NCBI RefSeq assembly: GCF_014805685.1
Contig: NC_060901.1
Location: 16,597,405-16,661,404, forward strand
DNA from: Silurus meridionalis
Lineage: Eukaryota > Chordata > Actinopteri > Siluriformes > Siluridae
DNA: 64,000 nt
Reading direction: 5' to 3'
Below, piece by piece: positions 37,273 through 48,651 of the stretch; the first letter of the stretch is position 1, and every line of letters begins with the position of its first letter. The translations under genes and the position numbers were made by a program. The notes under the pieces are model-generated. The model was not told the origin of the DNA and did no database searches. It was given only the letters and a program-made list of their open reading frames with translations.

Positions 37273-37822
37273 ATCAGAATTTTCAAAGTCACTTTCACTG
37301 TCATAGTCATCAGGTGACGATTTGTTTAAAAAGGTTGATGTTCTCTGCTCCAGACAAAACATGCAGGTAACAGTCTCTTGCTTGCACCCTCATATCTCTG
37401 ATTTTACATTGCTTTCTGTGGATGATGCTCTGCAGACCTTTCAAACCTTCTTCACTTAGGCCACATTGCTAATTTTAAAAAGAAGAACAAAATAACATTA
37501 AGCCTCCATTAGAAACCTTATAAACAATCATCATTGTGTGTAAGTTTATTAGGGCTTTTTACTTTAATGATTAGACAGGACATGTCCTATGTAATTATAG
37601 GAATATGCACTAGTCAAAGAGACTCTTACTAATAGTAAAATAAAGATAATCAGACAGTTGTGATGGCTGAAATAACTTAACTTATTCTTTCTCAGCTATG
37701 GAACTGGAACTGTGAGTTAATTTTCAAGAAAATCATCATTTGTGGTGGTTGTTGTTGCTGAGAAGAAATTACAACAAAAGTAACAATTACAATTAATTAC
37801 AACTAAATGTATTACTAGTAAC

Positions 37823-37824
<2 letters not shown>

Positions 37825-37902
<78 letters not shown>

Positions 37903-37912
37903 CACACACACA
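37825..37912. repeat. (TA)n/(CA)n microsatellite in a KDZ intron
   Basis: About 74 bp of TA repeats followed by a short CA run, between two transposase exon blocks. It accounts for the long tyrosine/isoleucine open frame on the minus strand here. Confidence 0.9.
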
Positions 37913-40769
37913 CTAGTCATTTTCTCACCATCTGCCCACTCCTTTACATCATTGACCCAGTCTTCGCAATGGCTCTCTGTCACTGTCAGTTCGACTTTCA
38001 TGGACTCTAGGTTTTGCAACTGGCTTTGCAGAGCTTTCGTGGTCTGAAATGACAAGAAATCACAGATAGTATAAAAACAAACAAATCTTCAATATACAGG
38101 GTTTAATAAAAAGAATTAACCATATTCATTACACAATATTTTATTAAAGAAAAGAAAACTCCAGAAAATTGTTGAACTTTTGTTGATTCCAGTGCATGGC
38201 CATAAGAGTCAGCATGTCTGTGCATCCTGCAAACACAGAAAATATCATACTATATTCCCCCTGTAATGATGTAACAAGTGCAGTAGGTCATTTTACCTGC
38301 TTTAGACATGTGTTTTGTGGTCACTGCAATCCTGGAGAGGAATGCATTGCACTGTTCCACCTCCTCTCCTAGTGTCAAACCAGCCCCATCCTGATATGCT
38401 CCACTCCATTTTACCTGATTAGGAATGAAAAATAATAATATAATGCTGAAATATGCAAAATGCTTTTGATAGTCATTTGCAGATTTTATTAATCTCATAG
38501 CAAAGTTCACCTACTTCGCACTTAAAATCATGGGCTTTGGCATGGAATACTGAAAGAAAGGGCTTCATGTTAAGAAGGTTCTGGAGCTCTGGGCAGCTTT
38601 TTGCAATTCTTTGGAGGTAAGGCCAATATTTGCAGGTCACATCCATACAAAAAAAAGTGATTTGCCTACTAGCCAGCCGTTTTTGCAGGTACAGGGGATA
38701 AGCAAAAATTTACCCCCTGTACATATTTAACGCACAGAGTAGCACTCCATGCCGACACACTGCAAGCTCCAGTCCCTCCTCATCTACCTTGCTTGCAGAT
38801 CTTTTGGAGGTCTCTCTGGCTGCTGACCACTCCCCTCCACAAACACCTCTTCCACTGACCTATAATATAGAAAATAGTTGATGAAAATAAGACTCTCGTA
38901 AACAAAATTTGTAGTTGGAGGCAATTGTACTCCTGTATAAAGTCTAATCATCTGCGATTTTACAGTACATGTTAGGATGCCTTGTGAATGTAGTCCACAA
39001 ATCTTGTCACACCTTCATCCTTAGCTATAAAGATGTCTTCAAAGATGGCCTGTTCTTCAGATCTATAAAAAAGAAAAAAAAGAAAAAAAACAAAACAAAA
39101 AAAACATACAGAATACACAAAATTGAATGATACAGTCTAATTTAATTTAACTTTACTATACACATTAAATGGATATTTCTTCTTATTAATATTGTTTCAA
39201 CAGTGTGACATTATACACAGTTCTGGTATACCGAGCTGCATTCTTGAAACGGTAAAGCTTTTGGTTTCCATCTACTGAAACTGCCAGAATATCTGGGGTG
39301 CATGCAGGACAGATGAAAGGCATTCCTTGCAGATTTTGTCCACCTCAAAACGGACAGCCTCCCACTCAAAAAAGCTTTTCTGAAAACTGTCTGTGGAGAT
39401 CTTGTCAGTCTATTAAAAGTAAGGAAACCAACAGCAATAATGTAATGTAAAACAAATGCATTAGCATCAAACACCTTTCAACCCAGGATACAGAAAGATT
39501 ACCAATACTGTAGGATAAATCATTGTAATACTCACACGACCAAAGCGGACAGTTCACATCCAGCATTTTCGAAAAAGCTTGGCAGGACAGTCCTGGTGCT
39601 GCCATCTTCATTTCTTCAAATGAAAAAAAGACATCTGTGGCATGAATTGTGGCAAAGTTAAGGGTCGCAGGCCAGTAGTCACTTCGATTTAGCTCGACCA
39701 CTCCAGCAGCCCAAGTGGCTTGGCATGCCTCACAACTCAACTCAGGCATGCTTAGATCATATCGTCCTGAAAAAAATCTAAAACATTTCCACTTTAATGT
39801 AAACCTTAAGTGATTAATCAGGTTTTGGATTATTTCAACCTTTTTTTACATGACTTTGTATACTTGTTAAACATTACTCAAAAGTCATGTGTAGATCTTA
39901 CAAACAGACCTGTGCCAAACTTATAGAGGTAGAGCATGTATAGATTTTTATCTTCACACACTTACCATTCATTGTGATCACAGCAACAGTCTTCCCTGGG
40001 CTGACCCTCAATGACTCTGGTGAACAACCGCAAATTTTGTCAGGAACCTCCACAGGCACATGGCGCACTGAACAAGATCACACGTGAATTAAGATCATTT
40101 GGATTGACTGAGTAATATAACATTGGAACGATTCTATGGTATTGAAGTACATTGCTGAAAAAGTATACAGAGATGCTCAAAAAGCTAACTGACACGAAGT
40201 ATCCACATAAATTTAATATCAAACAACAAGAGACAAAAAGGCATATTTAAATAGTAAAGCTTATCAGGACTAACAATTCCTAGAATTATATTTATGTTGT
40301 CCATACACAAGCAATAACACCACAATGGGAAAAAGCCTTATCTACAACAAAAGTTGTTGGAGGCAATGGCTGGTAGAATCCAGGAGTCATGGCATCACGG
40401 TTATGGAGAACATGTCTGGTGTGCACAAAAGAAGGGGCGTGGTCGACAGTCACAACACCGGACAGCAGCTGGATTGCTTCCACACAGTTGGCAGATGTGT
40501 GTAGCACATTTTCTCGTGCCACAGCCGTGTTCACCAGGCGGGGTCTCTTTGCCCTCCACTTCTCTGAAATAAGACTTTGTCTTGTACTCCAGTTTGAGGA
40601 AACTAGGAGAGGATCTCTTGAGGTTCCAAGAGCTGATGCATCATCATCTAAATAATCGCTCAGTGAGTGCTGGAGATCTTGCATGGTACTGCTTGCATAA
40701 CCAGGTTATCCAGCAGTATAAACTGTTCTTGTAGTTCTGAATCACTCATGGTGAGGGGCAGAAACTTAA

Positions 40770-41797
40770 ACAGACAGAAAGACAGACAGATACAACAACA
40801 GATGTAAACAGTGAGAGAGAGAGAGGGAGAGGGAGAGTGAGAGGGAGAGGGAGAGAGGGAGCAGGTTAACAAGACAGACGTCGCTCTTAAAAGTGCCTTT
40901 TGTTATTTTGTGTGTGTGTGGGGGAATTAAAATAAAAGAGGAATGTTGGAAGCTGGCAAATCTGAAAGACCTGATGAGAGAAAAAAGAAAGATTTAGAAT
41001 TCAGAATTGAACACCTTACATTTTTACCAATTTTTTCTTTATCAGTGTTGGCAGATTGGGCAGTTTGTGATGGTTTTAAATTGTACTATGTGGGATGAAA
41101 TGGAATTAGACAGGTGGGATTTTGATATTTCTGATGTGCCAAATGACAGACAGAAAATAGTTTACAACGTAGTTACAACCTAACCTTCTTTAGACAAGAA
41201 CACTTAATTTGCTTTATTACATTGTAAATATGTGATGCTCCACAGTATTGTTGTTTTTTTTCATTAAATAATTGTCAAAATTAATTTGTATTGTTATTGC
41301 TAAGATTTGTGTATTTACTAGAGTTTTTTGTGTGGATTTTGAACAATTACTGGAAAACATACCAATCTGGCAACACTGTTCCTTATCTGAACATTTATAA
41401 ATGGCTAAAGTATTAAAGTGCTACTGTCATTTTGATAACTTAAAACACACAATTTCCAAATATCATACAATCTGCTCTATTACCTTGCATGATTAAATGT
41501 GGAAAAACAAATAAACAAACTTGAATGTAATTAGCTATCTTAGCCTGCCTACTACACATTTGGTGAAGCAAGTTATATTTTTATAATGTCTGCTGTGATT
41601 TACTGCATCACAAAACTGCTTCCTTTCACTTCTACAGCTTCTAAACACAACTTCTTCACCTGATTGAACAGTTTTTGTTCAGTAAATTGTAGGGATTGTT
41701 CCCAATTATATTAATGAACTGTTCTACTTACCGAGTGGAAAATCGCAATGGAGCATAGGATCTCCATACAATGACGTCAGCGCCACTGATTAATGAA

Positions 41798-41832
<35 letters not shown>

Positions 41833-42225
41833 AGTCCTTATAAATAAATAAATAAATGAACAAACAAATAAATAAATAAACGTGGTGAGGGAAGACATGC
41901 AGGTAGTTGGTGAGAAAGAGGCAGTGTTAGAGATAGAAAATGTGGGGAAAAAAAACATGACCTGGATTGAGTAGCCCTGCCATAATTAATTTATAGAAAG
42001 CTATACTTTTTTATTCTTATTTATCGTAGTCCCGATCCCGTTCATAACACAAAACGGACTGCAGTCTGATTCCCCAACACGTCAAATTTCAACGCCACAG
42101 GTTTCGGTTCAGAGATCTACAGAAGTCTATGGGAATCCCTGCACGTTGAAAAACGACGCTAAAGGGATACCCAGTGCATCAAAATGTGACTCCAGGGGAT
42201 CCTGCCCAAGCGTCCATATGTGACG
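40770..42225 (-). repeat. right terminal inverted repeat of the KDZ element
   Basis: Inverse copy of 31,851-33,520. It includes a GA-rich run at 40,813-40,862 (complement of the left TC run), TTGGCAGATTGGGCAG, CTGGCAACACTG, TGACGTCA near 41,770, the (AAAT)n run at about 41,795-41,880 and the outer GGCGTTGAAATTTGACG-type block. It contains about 150 bp (41,490-41,650) absent from the left copy. It ends at GTGACG (42,225) and abuts satellite at ATCCTTCTATGTGCTG. Confidence 0.85.
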
Positions 42226-43852
42226 ATCCTTCTATGTGCTGTCAAGAATGAGTTTCTTATCCGCAGAAAATGCGATTCTGCAAGTCTCAGGCTTCTAGGA
42301 CCAATAGAAAGCTTTTTTTTGAAGCAAGCGTATTTGCACAAACAGAATGCACTTGCACCTGATAATTGTACATGTTTCTAAAAAGACATGAATAGAACAA
42401 AACATTTTCTGACCAAAATATCATATTTTTCATACAAACGGTTTAGTTATTTAAAAAATATGAATTTTGAATTCATAATTTTATAAAAACTGTTTAAACA
42501 GGCAAAAAGTGAATGAAAATGGGTTGGAAAGTCATAATTAATCAAAAACAAACCAGCAGCACATATTTGGCAAATCCTTCTATGTGCTGTTAAGAATGAG
42601 TTTCTTATCCGCCGAAAATGCGATTCCGCAAGTCTCAGGCTTCTAAGACGAAGAGAAAACGGTTTTTCCAACCGAGTGTATTTGCACAAACAGAATTCAC
42701 TTGCCCATGACAATTTCTCATATTTATAAAGAGATATAACAAAACATTTTCTGACCAAATATGATATTACTCATTGAAACATTTCAAAAATATGAATTTT
42801 CATATTATAATAATTTCATAAAAACTGTTTAAAAAAGTCAAAAAGTGAATGAAAATGGGTTAGAAAGTCATAATTAATCAAAAAGGAACCAACAGCACAT
42901 ATTTGGCAACTCCTTCTATGTGCTGTCAAGAATGAGTTTCGTTTTTGCTGAAAATGCGATTCCGCAATAATGATAGAATAAAACATTTTCTGACCAAAAT
43001 ATGTAATTTTTCATATAATCATTTTAGTTATTTCAAAAATATTCATTTTCATATTCATAATGATAATTTCATAAAAACTGTTGAAAACTGCAAAGTGAAT
43101 GAAAACGGGTTAGATGTCATAATTAATCAAAGAGAGTCATAATTAAAGACGAAGAGAAAACGAGTTATCCAACCAAGCGTATTTGCACACACAGAATTCA
43201 CTTGCCCATGACAATTTCACGTTTATGAAGAGATATGATATAAAACATTTTCTGACCAAAATATGATATTTCTCATATAAATATTAGTGATTCCGCGAAT
43301 AGAAAGCGTTTTTTCTAACTAAGCTATTTGCTCAAACAGAATGCACTTGCACCTAATCATTTTAAATGTTTCTGATAAGATATAATAGAACAAAACATTT
43401 TCTGACCAAAATGTCATTTTTCATATAAACATTTTAGTTATTTCAAAAATATTCATTTTCCTATTCATAATGATAATTTCATAAAAACTGTTGAAAACAG
43501 CAAAAAGTGAATGAAAACGGGTTAGATAATTAATCAAAAACAAAACAACAGCACGTATTCGGCAAATCCTTCTATGTGCTGTCAAGAATGAGTTTCGTAT
43601 TTGCTGAAAATCTCAGGCTTCTAGGACGAAGTGAAAGCGGTTTTACGAACCAAGCGTATTTGCACAAACAGAATGCACTTGCACGTGGTAATTTTACATG
43701 TTTCTGATAAGATATGGTATAGCAAAACATTTACTGACCTAAAATATCATATTATTCATATAAACATTTTATTTATTTCAAAAATATGAATTTTTAGATT
43801 CATAATCATAATTTCATAGAAACTGTTGAAAACTGCAAAAAGTGAATGAAAA
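42226..43852 (+). repeat. diverged satellite island between the KDZ and Tc1 elements
   Basis: About five degenerate monomers in the array orientation, resuming inside a monomer at the right arm of the hairpin (CTATGTGCTGTC). Several internal deletions are present, for example near 42,966 and 43,290. No D module. It ends at the TA target dinucleotide of a Tc1 element. Confidence 0.9.
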
Positions 43853-44417
43853 TACAGTGAGGAAAATAAGTATTTGAACACCCTGCTATTTTGCAAGTTC
43901 TCCCACTTAAAAATTATGGAGGGGTCTGAAATTGTCATCGTAGGTGCATGTCCACTGTGAGAGTCATAATCTAAAAAAAAAATCCAGAAATGACAATGTA
44001 TGATTTTTTAACTATTTATTTGTGTGATACAGCTGCAAATAAGTATTTGAACACCTGAAAAAAGTCAATGTTAATATTTGGTACAGTAGCCTTTGTTTGC
44101 AATTACATAAGTCAAACGTTTCCTGTAGTTTTTCACCAGGTTTGCACACACTGCAGGAGGGATTTTGGCCCACTCCACACAGATCTTCTCTAGATCAATC
44201 AGGTTTCTGGCCTGTCGCTGAGAAACACGGAGTTTAAACTCCCTCCAAAGATTCTCTATTGGGTTTAGGTCTGGAGACTGGCTAGGCCATGCCAGAACCT
44301 TGATATGCTTATTACAGAGCCACTCCTTGGTTATCCTGGCTGTGTGCTTTGGGTCATTGTCATGTTGGAAGACCCAGCCTTGACCCATCTTCAATGCTCT
44401 AAACTGAGGGAAGGAGG
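43853..44417 (-). mobile_element. Tc1-like transposon, left part
   Basis: Starts at a TA dinucleotide followed by CAGTGAGGAAAATAAGTATT, a typical fish Tc1 terminus; a related inner repeat AAATAAGTATTTGAACACC follows near 44,037. It contains the C-terminal part of the transposase on the minus strand and breaks off at GGGAAGGAGG, where the retroviral 5' LTR begins. The remaining piece is at 51,910-52,091. Confidence 0.9.
44071..44394 (-). pseudogene. Tc1 transposase, C-terminal fragment
   Basis: The frame contains two signature motifs of the Tc1/mariner DDE catalytic domain: [11 protein letters not shown] (second catalytic aspartate) and [11 protein letters not shown] (third acidic residue region), followed by a helical tail ending ANKGYCTKY. 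It lacks the N-terminal DNA-binding domain and the first catalytic aspartate. The missing N-terminal piece is partly recovered about 7.5 kb away at 51,910-52,091 in the same orientation, so the retrovirus disrupted one gene. The stretch between the two pieces, about 250 bp in a typical copy, is absent. Confidence 0.85.
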
Positions 44418-44853
44418 TGTAGGATTAAATATTAGTTTACTACTGTTCGAGTAAACATAACCCATAATAAAGTCCCATAGTTCATATGACACTCAATAAC
44501 AACATGCTTCCCACTTTTTGTGGTCCAACTCTCTCAAACAATCTTAAAGATGATGGTAATCAGAATTGACCTTTTGAATGTTGGAATATTTGAATGTTAA
44601 TGATAGTTAAAAATACCTGGGGAAAGGTTTAACATCTGAAGATTTCCAATAATGGTAATAACTGATGGTAATTGAGGAGGACCTAGGTTTGGGGAGTTAT
44701 CAATGTTAAGGGTCAAAATGTATAAAAAAAATAAATAAATAAAAAAAAAAAAAAGGAGGAAATGCCAGGTGTGGTCAGACCATCGATGTCATGACATACG
44801 GATGCTCTCAGGTTGATTGTGGTTTGCCGCAATAAACTCTAACTTTGCTCTAC
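44418..44853 (+). repeat. ERV 5' LTR
   Basis: About 436 bp from TGTAGGATTAAATATTAG to CTCTAC. It has a purine-rich A-tract near 44,727-44,755, TGCCAGGTGTGGTCAGACCA and an AATAAA polyadenylation signal in GCCGCAATAAACTC. Compared with the 3' LTR it lacks 368 bp after CAATAACAACATG (44,506). The exact 3' boundary is uncertain because the CA end is mutated. Confidence 0.8.
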
Positions 44854-45140
44854 TCATCCTAGTGTCTTGGCTTCTTTTGAAGAGACTATTCTACATTGAT
44901 TGTGGAAATTATTGGAAATCTACATTATTGGACTTATCCCAACTACAGTCAGAAGCCACTCTGTCTAGGAGGACAAGAAAGGATCCCGGTGAGGCTGGCG
45001 GAGCCCCTCCGCCGCTTCGGGCTGCAGCATCTCACAGGCAGCAGAAGGGCCAACTAAAAAAGGTGAGCAGCAGCCTGTTTAATCGAAATTCTGCTTAGTT
45101 ATCCTCTGTCCGGGGAATGTTTCGGCCCGGGGTGGGGGTA
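44854..45140 (+). other. ERV leader region
   Basis: Follows the 5' LTR. A primer-binding site is expected just downstream of 44,853 but could not be matched to a tRNA by eye. A GC-rich stretch near 44,985-45,060 (GGTGAGGCTGGCGGAGC) contains a GGTGAG that could serve as a splice donor. Confidence 0.4.
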
Positions 45141-46140
45141 GGGTAAAACTAGTCCCAGAGAAAAGGACCCCAGGTACAAAAGTTGGGAAGTTTGACAAAC
45201 AATTTGGTTAATTTACCTGTGGGTGAATGGATGAGCAGTTGCAATCACAGAAGGGTCAAATACAGAAGGGACAATTGACAACAGCGATGACGACATCTCA
45301 AGTGACGAAGAAAAAGCTGTATATGGCAGGAGTCAAGAGCACCCACTACAGCAATATGCGGTACGTCAGCTACTCTTAATAAAGGAAAAGATGTCCAATA
45401 TGTCCCATGGTCATTCATGGACGTAGCGGGACTAATGTCTGCCAGGCGTGTGTGAAGGAGCACAACGGTGGATAACACAATTTGAAGAAAAAATGGGACA
45501 CCAACTTGCACTTGGAGATATCAAAGCGATTCTGGCCCAAACCATAGGAAGGCCAAAAACAGTGGAGATCTTTTAAGAAGCGAAAGACGGATATGATGCG
45601 GAAGATTCCAGACATGATCATTTTCCATTCGGTCCCTTCCGAAACGATATCTGGGGTACCTTGACAAAACAATACACCACAAAGCTGGACCCAGAAAGAT
45701 TGGAAAACATGCGATTGGGAGAAGAGGAAAATGTGGAATAAAAGTTTATCCAAACATTCCAAGATGCCTGGAGAGAGGAAACTGGTGCCCCTTGGGATGA
45801 TTCTGACACCAGTAAAAGCTTGTTTCGAATGGTGTTGGGAAAAAAAACATTTCCGTCTGAAGTACAGGGATCCTTGGAAGGAGTAATAGGCATAAGCACA
45901 ATGCCATGGAAAACCAATGCTCACGTCATCCATTTCGTGAACCAATACCGCAAGAAAAAGAAAGAGAACAAACAGGCGAGTGAGGCTTTAGTGACAGAGT
46001 TGCACAAGGCCCAACTGAGTGAGATCACCTGACACAAACAAGAAGAGAAAGAAAAGAAGAGAGACATTACAGTAAAGCAAGTTGCAGTAATGGTTCCAAC
46101 AGCTATGTCTAATTCACAGGACCAAATGCAATAAGCACAG
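45141..46140 (+). pseudogene. ERV gag remnant
   Basis: Protein-like segments are scattered over all three plus frames, broken by stops and shifts. The best segment is 45,820-46,032, which reads like the C-terminal half of a gammaretroviral-type capsid: LFRMVLGKKTFPSEVQ, then GVIGISTMPW, VIHFVNQYRKKKKENKQ and a leucine-rich end. Upstream pieces (EEKMGHQLALGDIKAIL; GAPWDDSDTSKSL) fit the capsid order. No intact nucleocapsid knuckle was found. In a virus this protein builds the particle core; here it cannot be made. Confidence 0.65.
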
Positions 46141-46289
46141 GCCCCAGTGCAAGCAGGGGCACATTGGACGCAACTAATGACGTAACCAAGTGCAACCGAC
46201 TCAACCATCTGCAGTGGCCCAACAAGCAGCCCTGCCAATGATCCAACTAGCAGCCCCAGTATACGTGATTTTGATATGTGATTTTGCTC

Positions 46290-46920
46290 AGCAGGTACAA
46301 CCACTGAGGAACATGATAAAGACAGCGGACCAAACTAAACCCAAAGCGTCACTAAAATGGACATCAGAAGTGTTAGCAGCATTTAATGCAATTAAGACAA
46401 CATTGTCCTTGGCACTAACATTAGTTAGTCTTGATTATAAAAAAACATTTCACCTGTATGTGTCTGACAGACGAGGCTTTGTCTCCGCTGTGTTAAAGCA
46501 AACAACAGCATGAAATGGGAAAACAACTAATTGCATATTATAGCACCGCGCTAGATAACATAGAAATTGAAATGTCACCATGCTATCGTGCCCTAGCCGC
46601 AACAGCACAAAATCAACCAGTACCAAAACAGACCTGGTGCTGTTTGTAGATGGGTCATGTTTTCGTGACGTTGACGGAAATAAAGCCAGGTATGCGATAG
46701 TCACACCACAAGGGAACTCCTTTTATGCTGTCTCCTCAGTATCAGTGCCTCAGCCGTGCTCTGCCCAATTAGCAGAAATGAAAGCAATAACAGCACCTTG
46801 TGAGTTAGCACAAGGGAAAACATTCACAATATACACAGATTCAGCCTATGCATACAAATTGTTCCCTATATAGCTGAACTCTTATATGCTATGACTTTGC
46901 CAGCCAAAGCAGCTATAGTT
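46290..46920 (+). pseudogene. ERV pol remnant: RT connection and RNase H
   Basis: The frame 46,190-46,513 holds the region after the RT active site (KASLKWTSEVLAAFNAIK, KTFHLYVSDRRGF). The frame 46,580-46,873 holds RNase H landmarks (VLFVDGSCFRD, with the catalytic aspartate of the FVDGS motif; AQLAEMKAI; YTDSAYAYKL). A stop ends the frame at 46,873, although RNase H-like sequence continues briefly (TLPAKAAIVKCQA) to about 46,930. RT fingers and palm with YxDD, and protease, are not present between gag and this piece. Confidence 0.75.
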
Positions 46921-46937
46921 AAATGTCAAGCTAATTT

Positions 46938-47222
46938 TTGTCGTTGGCGAGCTTCAAAGTTATGTTAAACACAACAAAAAAACCCATAGGATTTTTGTTT
47001 TCACATACTGCAGAAACCACACACGGAGAGCCACCCACAAACGAATGTCCTGTTGAACCAGGAGACTGGATGTACATTAGACACTTTAGGAAAAAGCACT
47101 GGTCTGATCCAAGGCGAAACAGCCCATTTAAAGTGGTATTAACAACCCCTACAGCATTAAAGGTTGAAGGTAAGGAGCACAGGTACCATCTCAACCACTG
47201 CAGCAGGGCCCACGAACCATGA
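46938..47222 (+). pseudogene. ERV integrase C-terminal fragment
   Basis: The frame carries VEPGDWMYIRHFRKKHW, SPFKVVLTTPTALKV and HRYHLNHCSRAH, the SH3-like DNA-binding tail of gammaretrovirus-like integrases. The zinc-binding and catalytic core domains are absent: the junction with RNase H is at about 46,930, so a deletion of roughly the size of an integrase core is inferred. Confidence 0.75.
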
Positions 47223-47329
47223 GAGACACAAGGGACAAAGGGGGGACACACCTGAGCTCAAGTATAAAAATGCTGCAAGCGTCAAGCAGCCAAAGAACAC
47301 AAAGAACGCTTTCTCTCCTCCTTGCTAAT

Positions 47330-48651
47330 CTAGGAATCAGGTCCCAGAATCTCTAGAATAGAAGACCCAGAGATACCCTTCTTAGACTTGCTACTGCAAA
47401 AGCCTACTCGGAGCTTTAGGTGCCACATTTGATGCCCCTGACAGAAACTCATCTGTCAACCTTGCAGCTGGCTGTGACCATCAGCTCACCCAACGATTTG
47501 TCCCTACCTTGTTAGAAAGCCATCCCCTCGTGAGGGTGCCCAAAGAGCGACAATTTCCTTTTTGTCTTTGTGCCAACGGAAGTAATTTTCTTGGCACTAT
47601 TTATGAGCAATGCAAGACCACTCATTTAGTATCAGAGATCCACTTTAACCTTCTCAACACCAGCGGTAATACTAGCAACACGGTCACTCATTATAACAAT
47701 CAATCATGGCACCAACCCCTTGGCAGACATTTTTTGGTATTGTGGAGGTGATGGCACTAGGCAGACGCTCCCTCCCGACTGGAAGGGTTGTTGTGCTCTG
47801 GTTTTGCTAGAGGGAAAAATTTGTATCATTGAACTAGTACACTCTCCACCTCGCAGCCGTAAGCACAAGCGCTCAGCCCTTTGGTGAAAATATATCTCGG
47901 AAGATAGTTCAAATGTCTGCTCGTTCCCTCAATGGGAAAAAGACCCTACTATCAAAATGGATTGGCGAGGGGCACCCATAAGCGTTCCCAATGAACATTT
48001 GGCCATGGACTCTTCGGGGCCAACTGCACTAACCACCTTGCTCCCCTGGGCTCAGATAATGCGCAATTCCCACTGGATAAATTACATATGGAATAATCAG
48101 CAGCATTTTATTAATTACACGGTTGCCATGTTAGATTTAATCAAAGGTCAATTACATGGCACTACTATAATGGCAGTTTAAAACAGATTTATATTGGATT
48201 CCATAATGGCCCCCCATGATGGTGTCTGTAGGCTCATAGGTGATGAATGTTGCACGATTATTCCAATGCATACAGGGAGCCTTGAGTACCGTACTAGATC
48301 ACATGAAGAAACTTAGAGGAGCACATTAACCACACTAATATTGCTCCCACTGGGTGGTGGGCATGGTTATTCTCTGCCAATTGGACTTCCTCATTGACCC
48401 GTCTAGGCCTCTCCATAGTTGTTGCTTTATTTTGCACTTTCCTCCTTTTCTGCTGCTGTCTTCCAATTCTCCGTAATATTGTCAGCTCCCTGATTACCCA
48501 AACCATAGGACAATATATGGTACTAATTCCTAGGGAGGCTAGGATCCCCACGCAGTCCTCTGATCTTGTACATGTTTCCGATCAAGATGATAGTGAATAT
48601 GAAAATTTGTACCCCCGACCTGAGCCCCCAAGTGGTTTTTCCTCCCTGTAG
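47330..48651 (+). pseudogene. ERV envelope gene remnant
   Basis: Fragmented across frames. Surface-subunit pieces lie at about 47,460-47,870 (for example 47,509-47,751 with several N-x-S/T glycosylation sequons). A basic furin-type site SRKHKR occurs near 47,851-47,880, then transmembrane-subunit sequence at 47,957-48,181. A CX6CC motif (CRLIGDECC) lies near 48,228-48,257. A hydrophobic anchor of about 25 residues follows (frame 48,394-48,651, SIVVALFCTFLLFCCC), with a cytoplasmic tail containing YENLYP. These are features of gamma- and epsilon-like envelopes. Stops and frameshifts separate the pieces; no intact product exists. Confidence 0.75.

Larger units (their letters stand above)
36723..40749 (-). 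pseudogene. KDZ transposase gene, multi-exon, inactivated
   Basis: Reads inwards from the right TIR. It probably starts at MSDSELQEQF (ATG at 40,749). Exon-like blocks on the minus strand: about 40,749-40,292 (acidic QHSLSDYLDDD, then a zinc-cluster region CQLCGSN..VRCCDC in a shifted frame, HNRDAMTPGFYQPLPPTT); 40,072-39,966 (VPDKICGCSPESL); 39,768-39,531 (MPELSCEACQATW, FATIHATDVFFSFEEM, PGLSCQAF); 39,413-39,214 (FFEWEAVRFEVDKICKEC, then CPACTPDILAVSVDG one base out of frame); 39,061-38,975; 38,872-38,514 (FCMDVTCKYWPYLQ and FHAKAHDFKCEV, probable catalytic core); 38,415-38,305 (GAYQDGAGLTLGEE); 38,230-38,165; 38,043-37,920; 37,470-37,320; and the acidic end DDYDSESDFENSDDEL with its stop at 36,723. 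A TAA lies at 38,712-38,710, and several 1-bp frameshifts plus a solo LTR in the last exon break it. Normal role: DDE-type transposase binding the TIRs. Confidence 0.8.
31833..42225. mobile_element. KDZ-type (Kyakuja-Dileera-Zisupton) DNA transposon with long TIRs
   Basis: A 10.4-kb element inserted in the satellite. The outer about 1.5 kb at each end are inverted copies of each other, from CGTCACATATGGACGC at 31,851 and its complement ending at 42,225. Between them lie a minus-strand multi-exon gene whose conceptual exons match the fish KDZ transposase family (PGLSCQAFSKMLD, CPACTPDILAVSVDG, FCMDVTCKYWPYLQ) and a plus-strand exon of an unrecognised second gene, the two pointing inwards. Nested later insertions are a Tc1 remnant (about 34,710-35,770) and a solo LTR (36,740-37,272). 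KDZ elements move as DNA through a DDE-type transposase. The left end has about 18 more bases (CGTTCTCACTCCCAACT) than the right, so the right terminus is truncated and no target duplication can be read. Confidence 0.85.
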
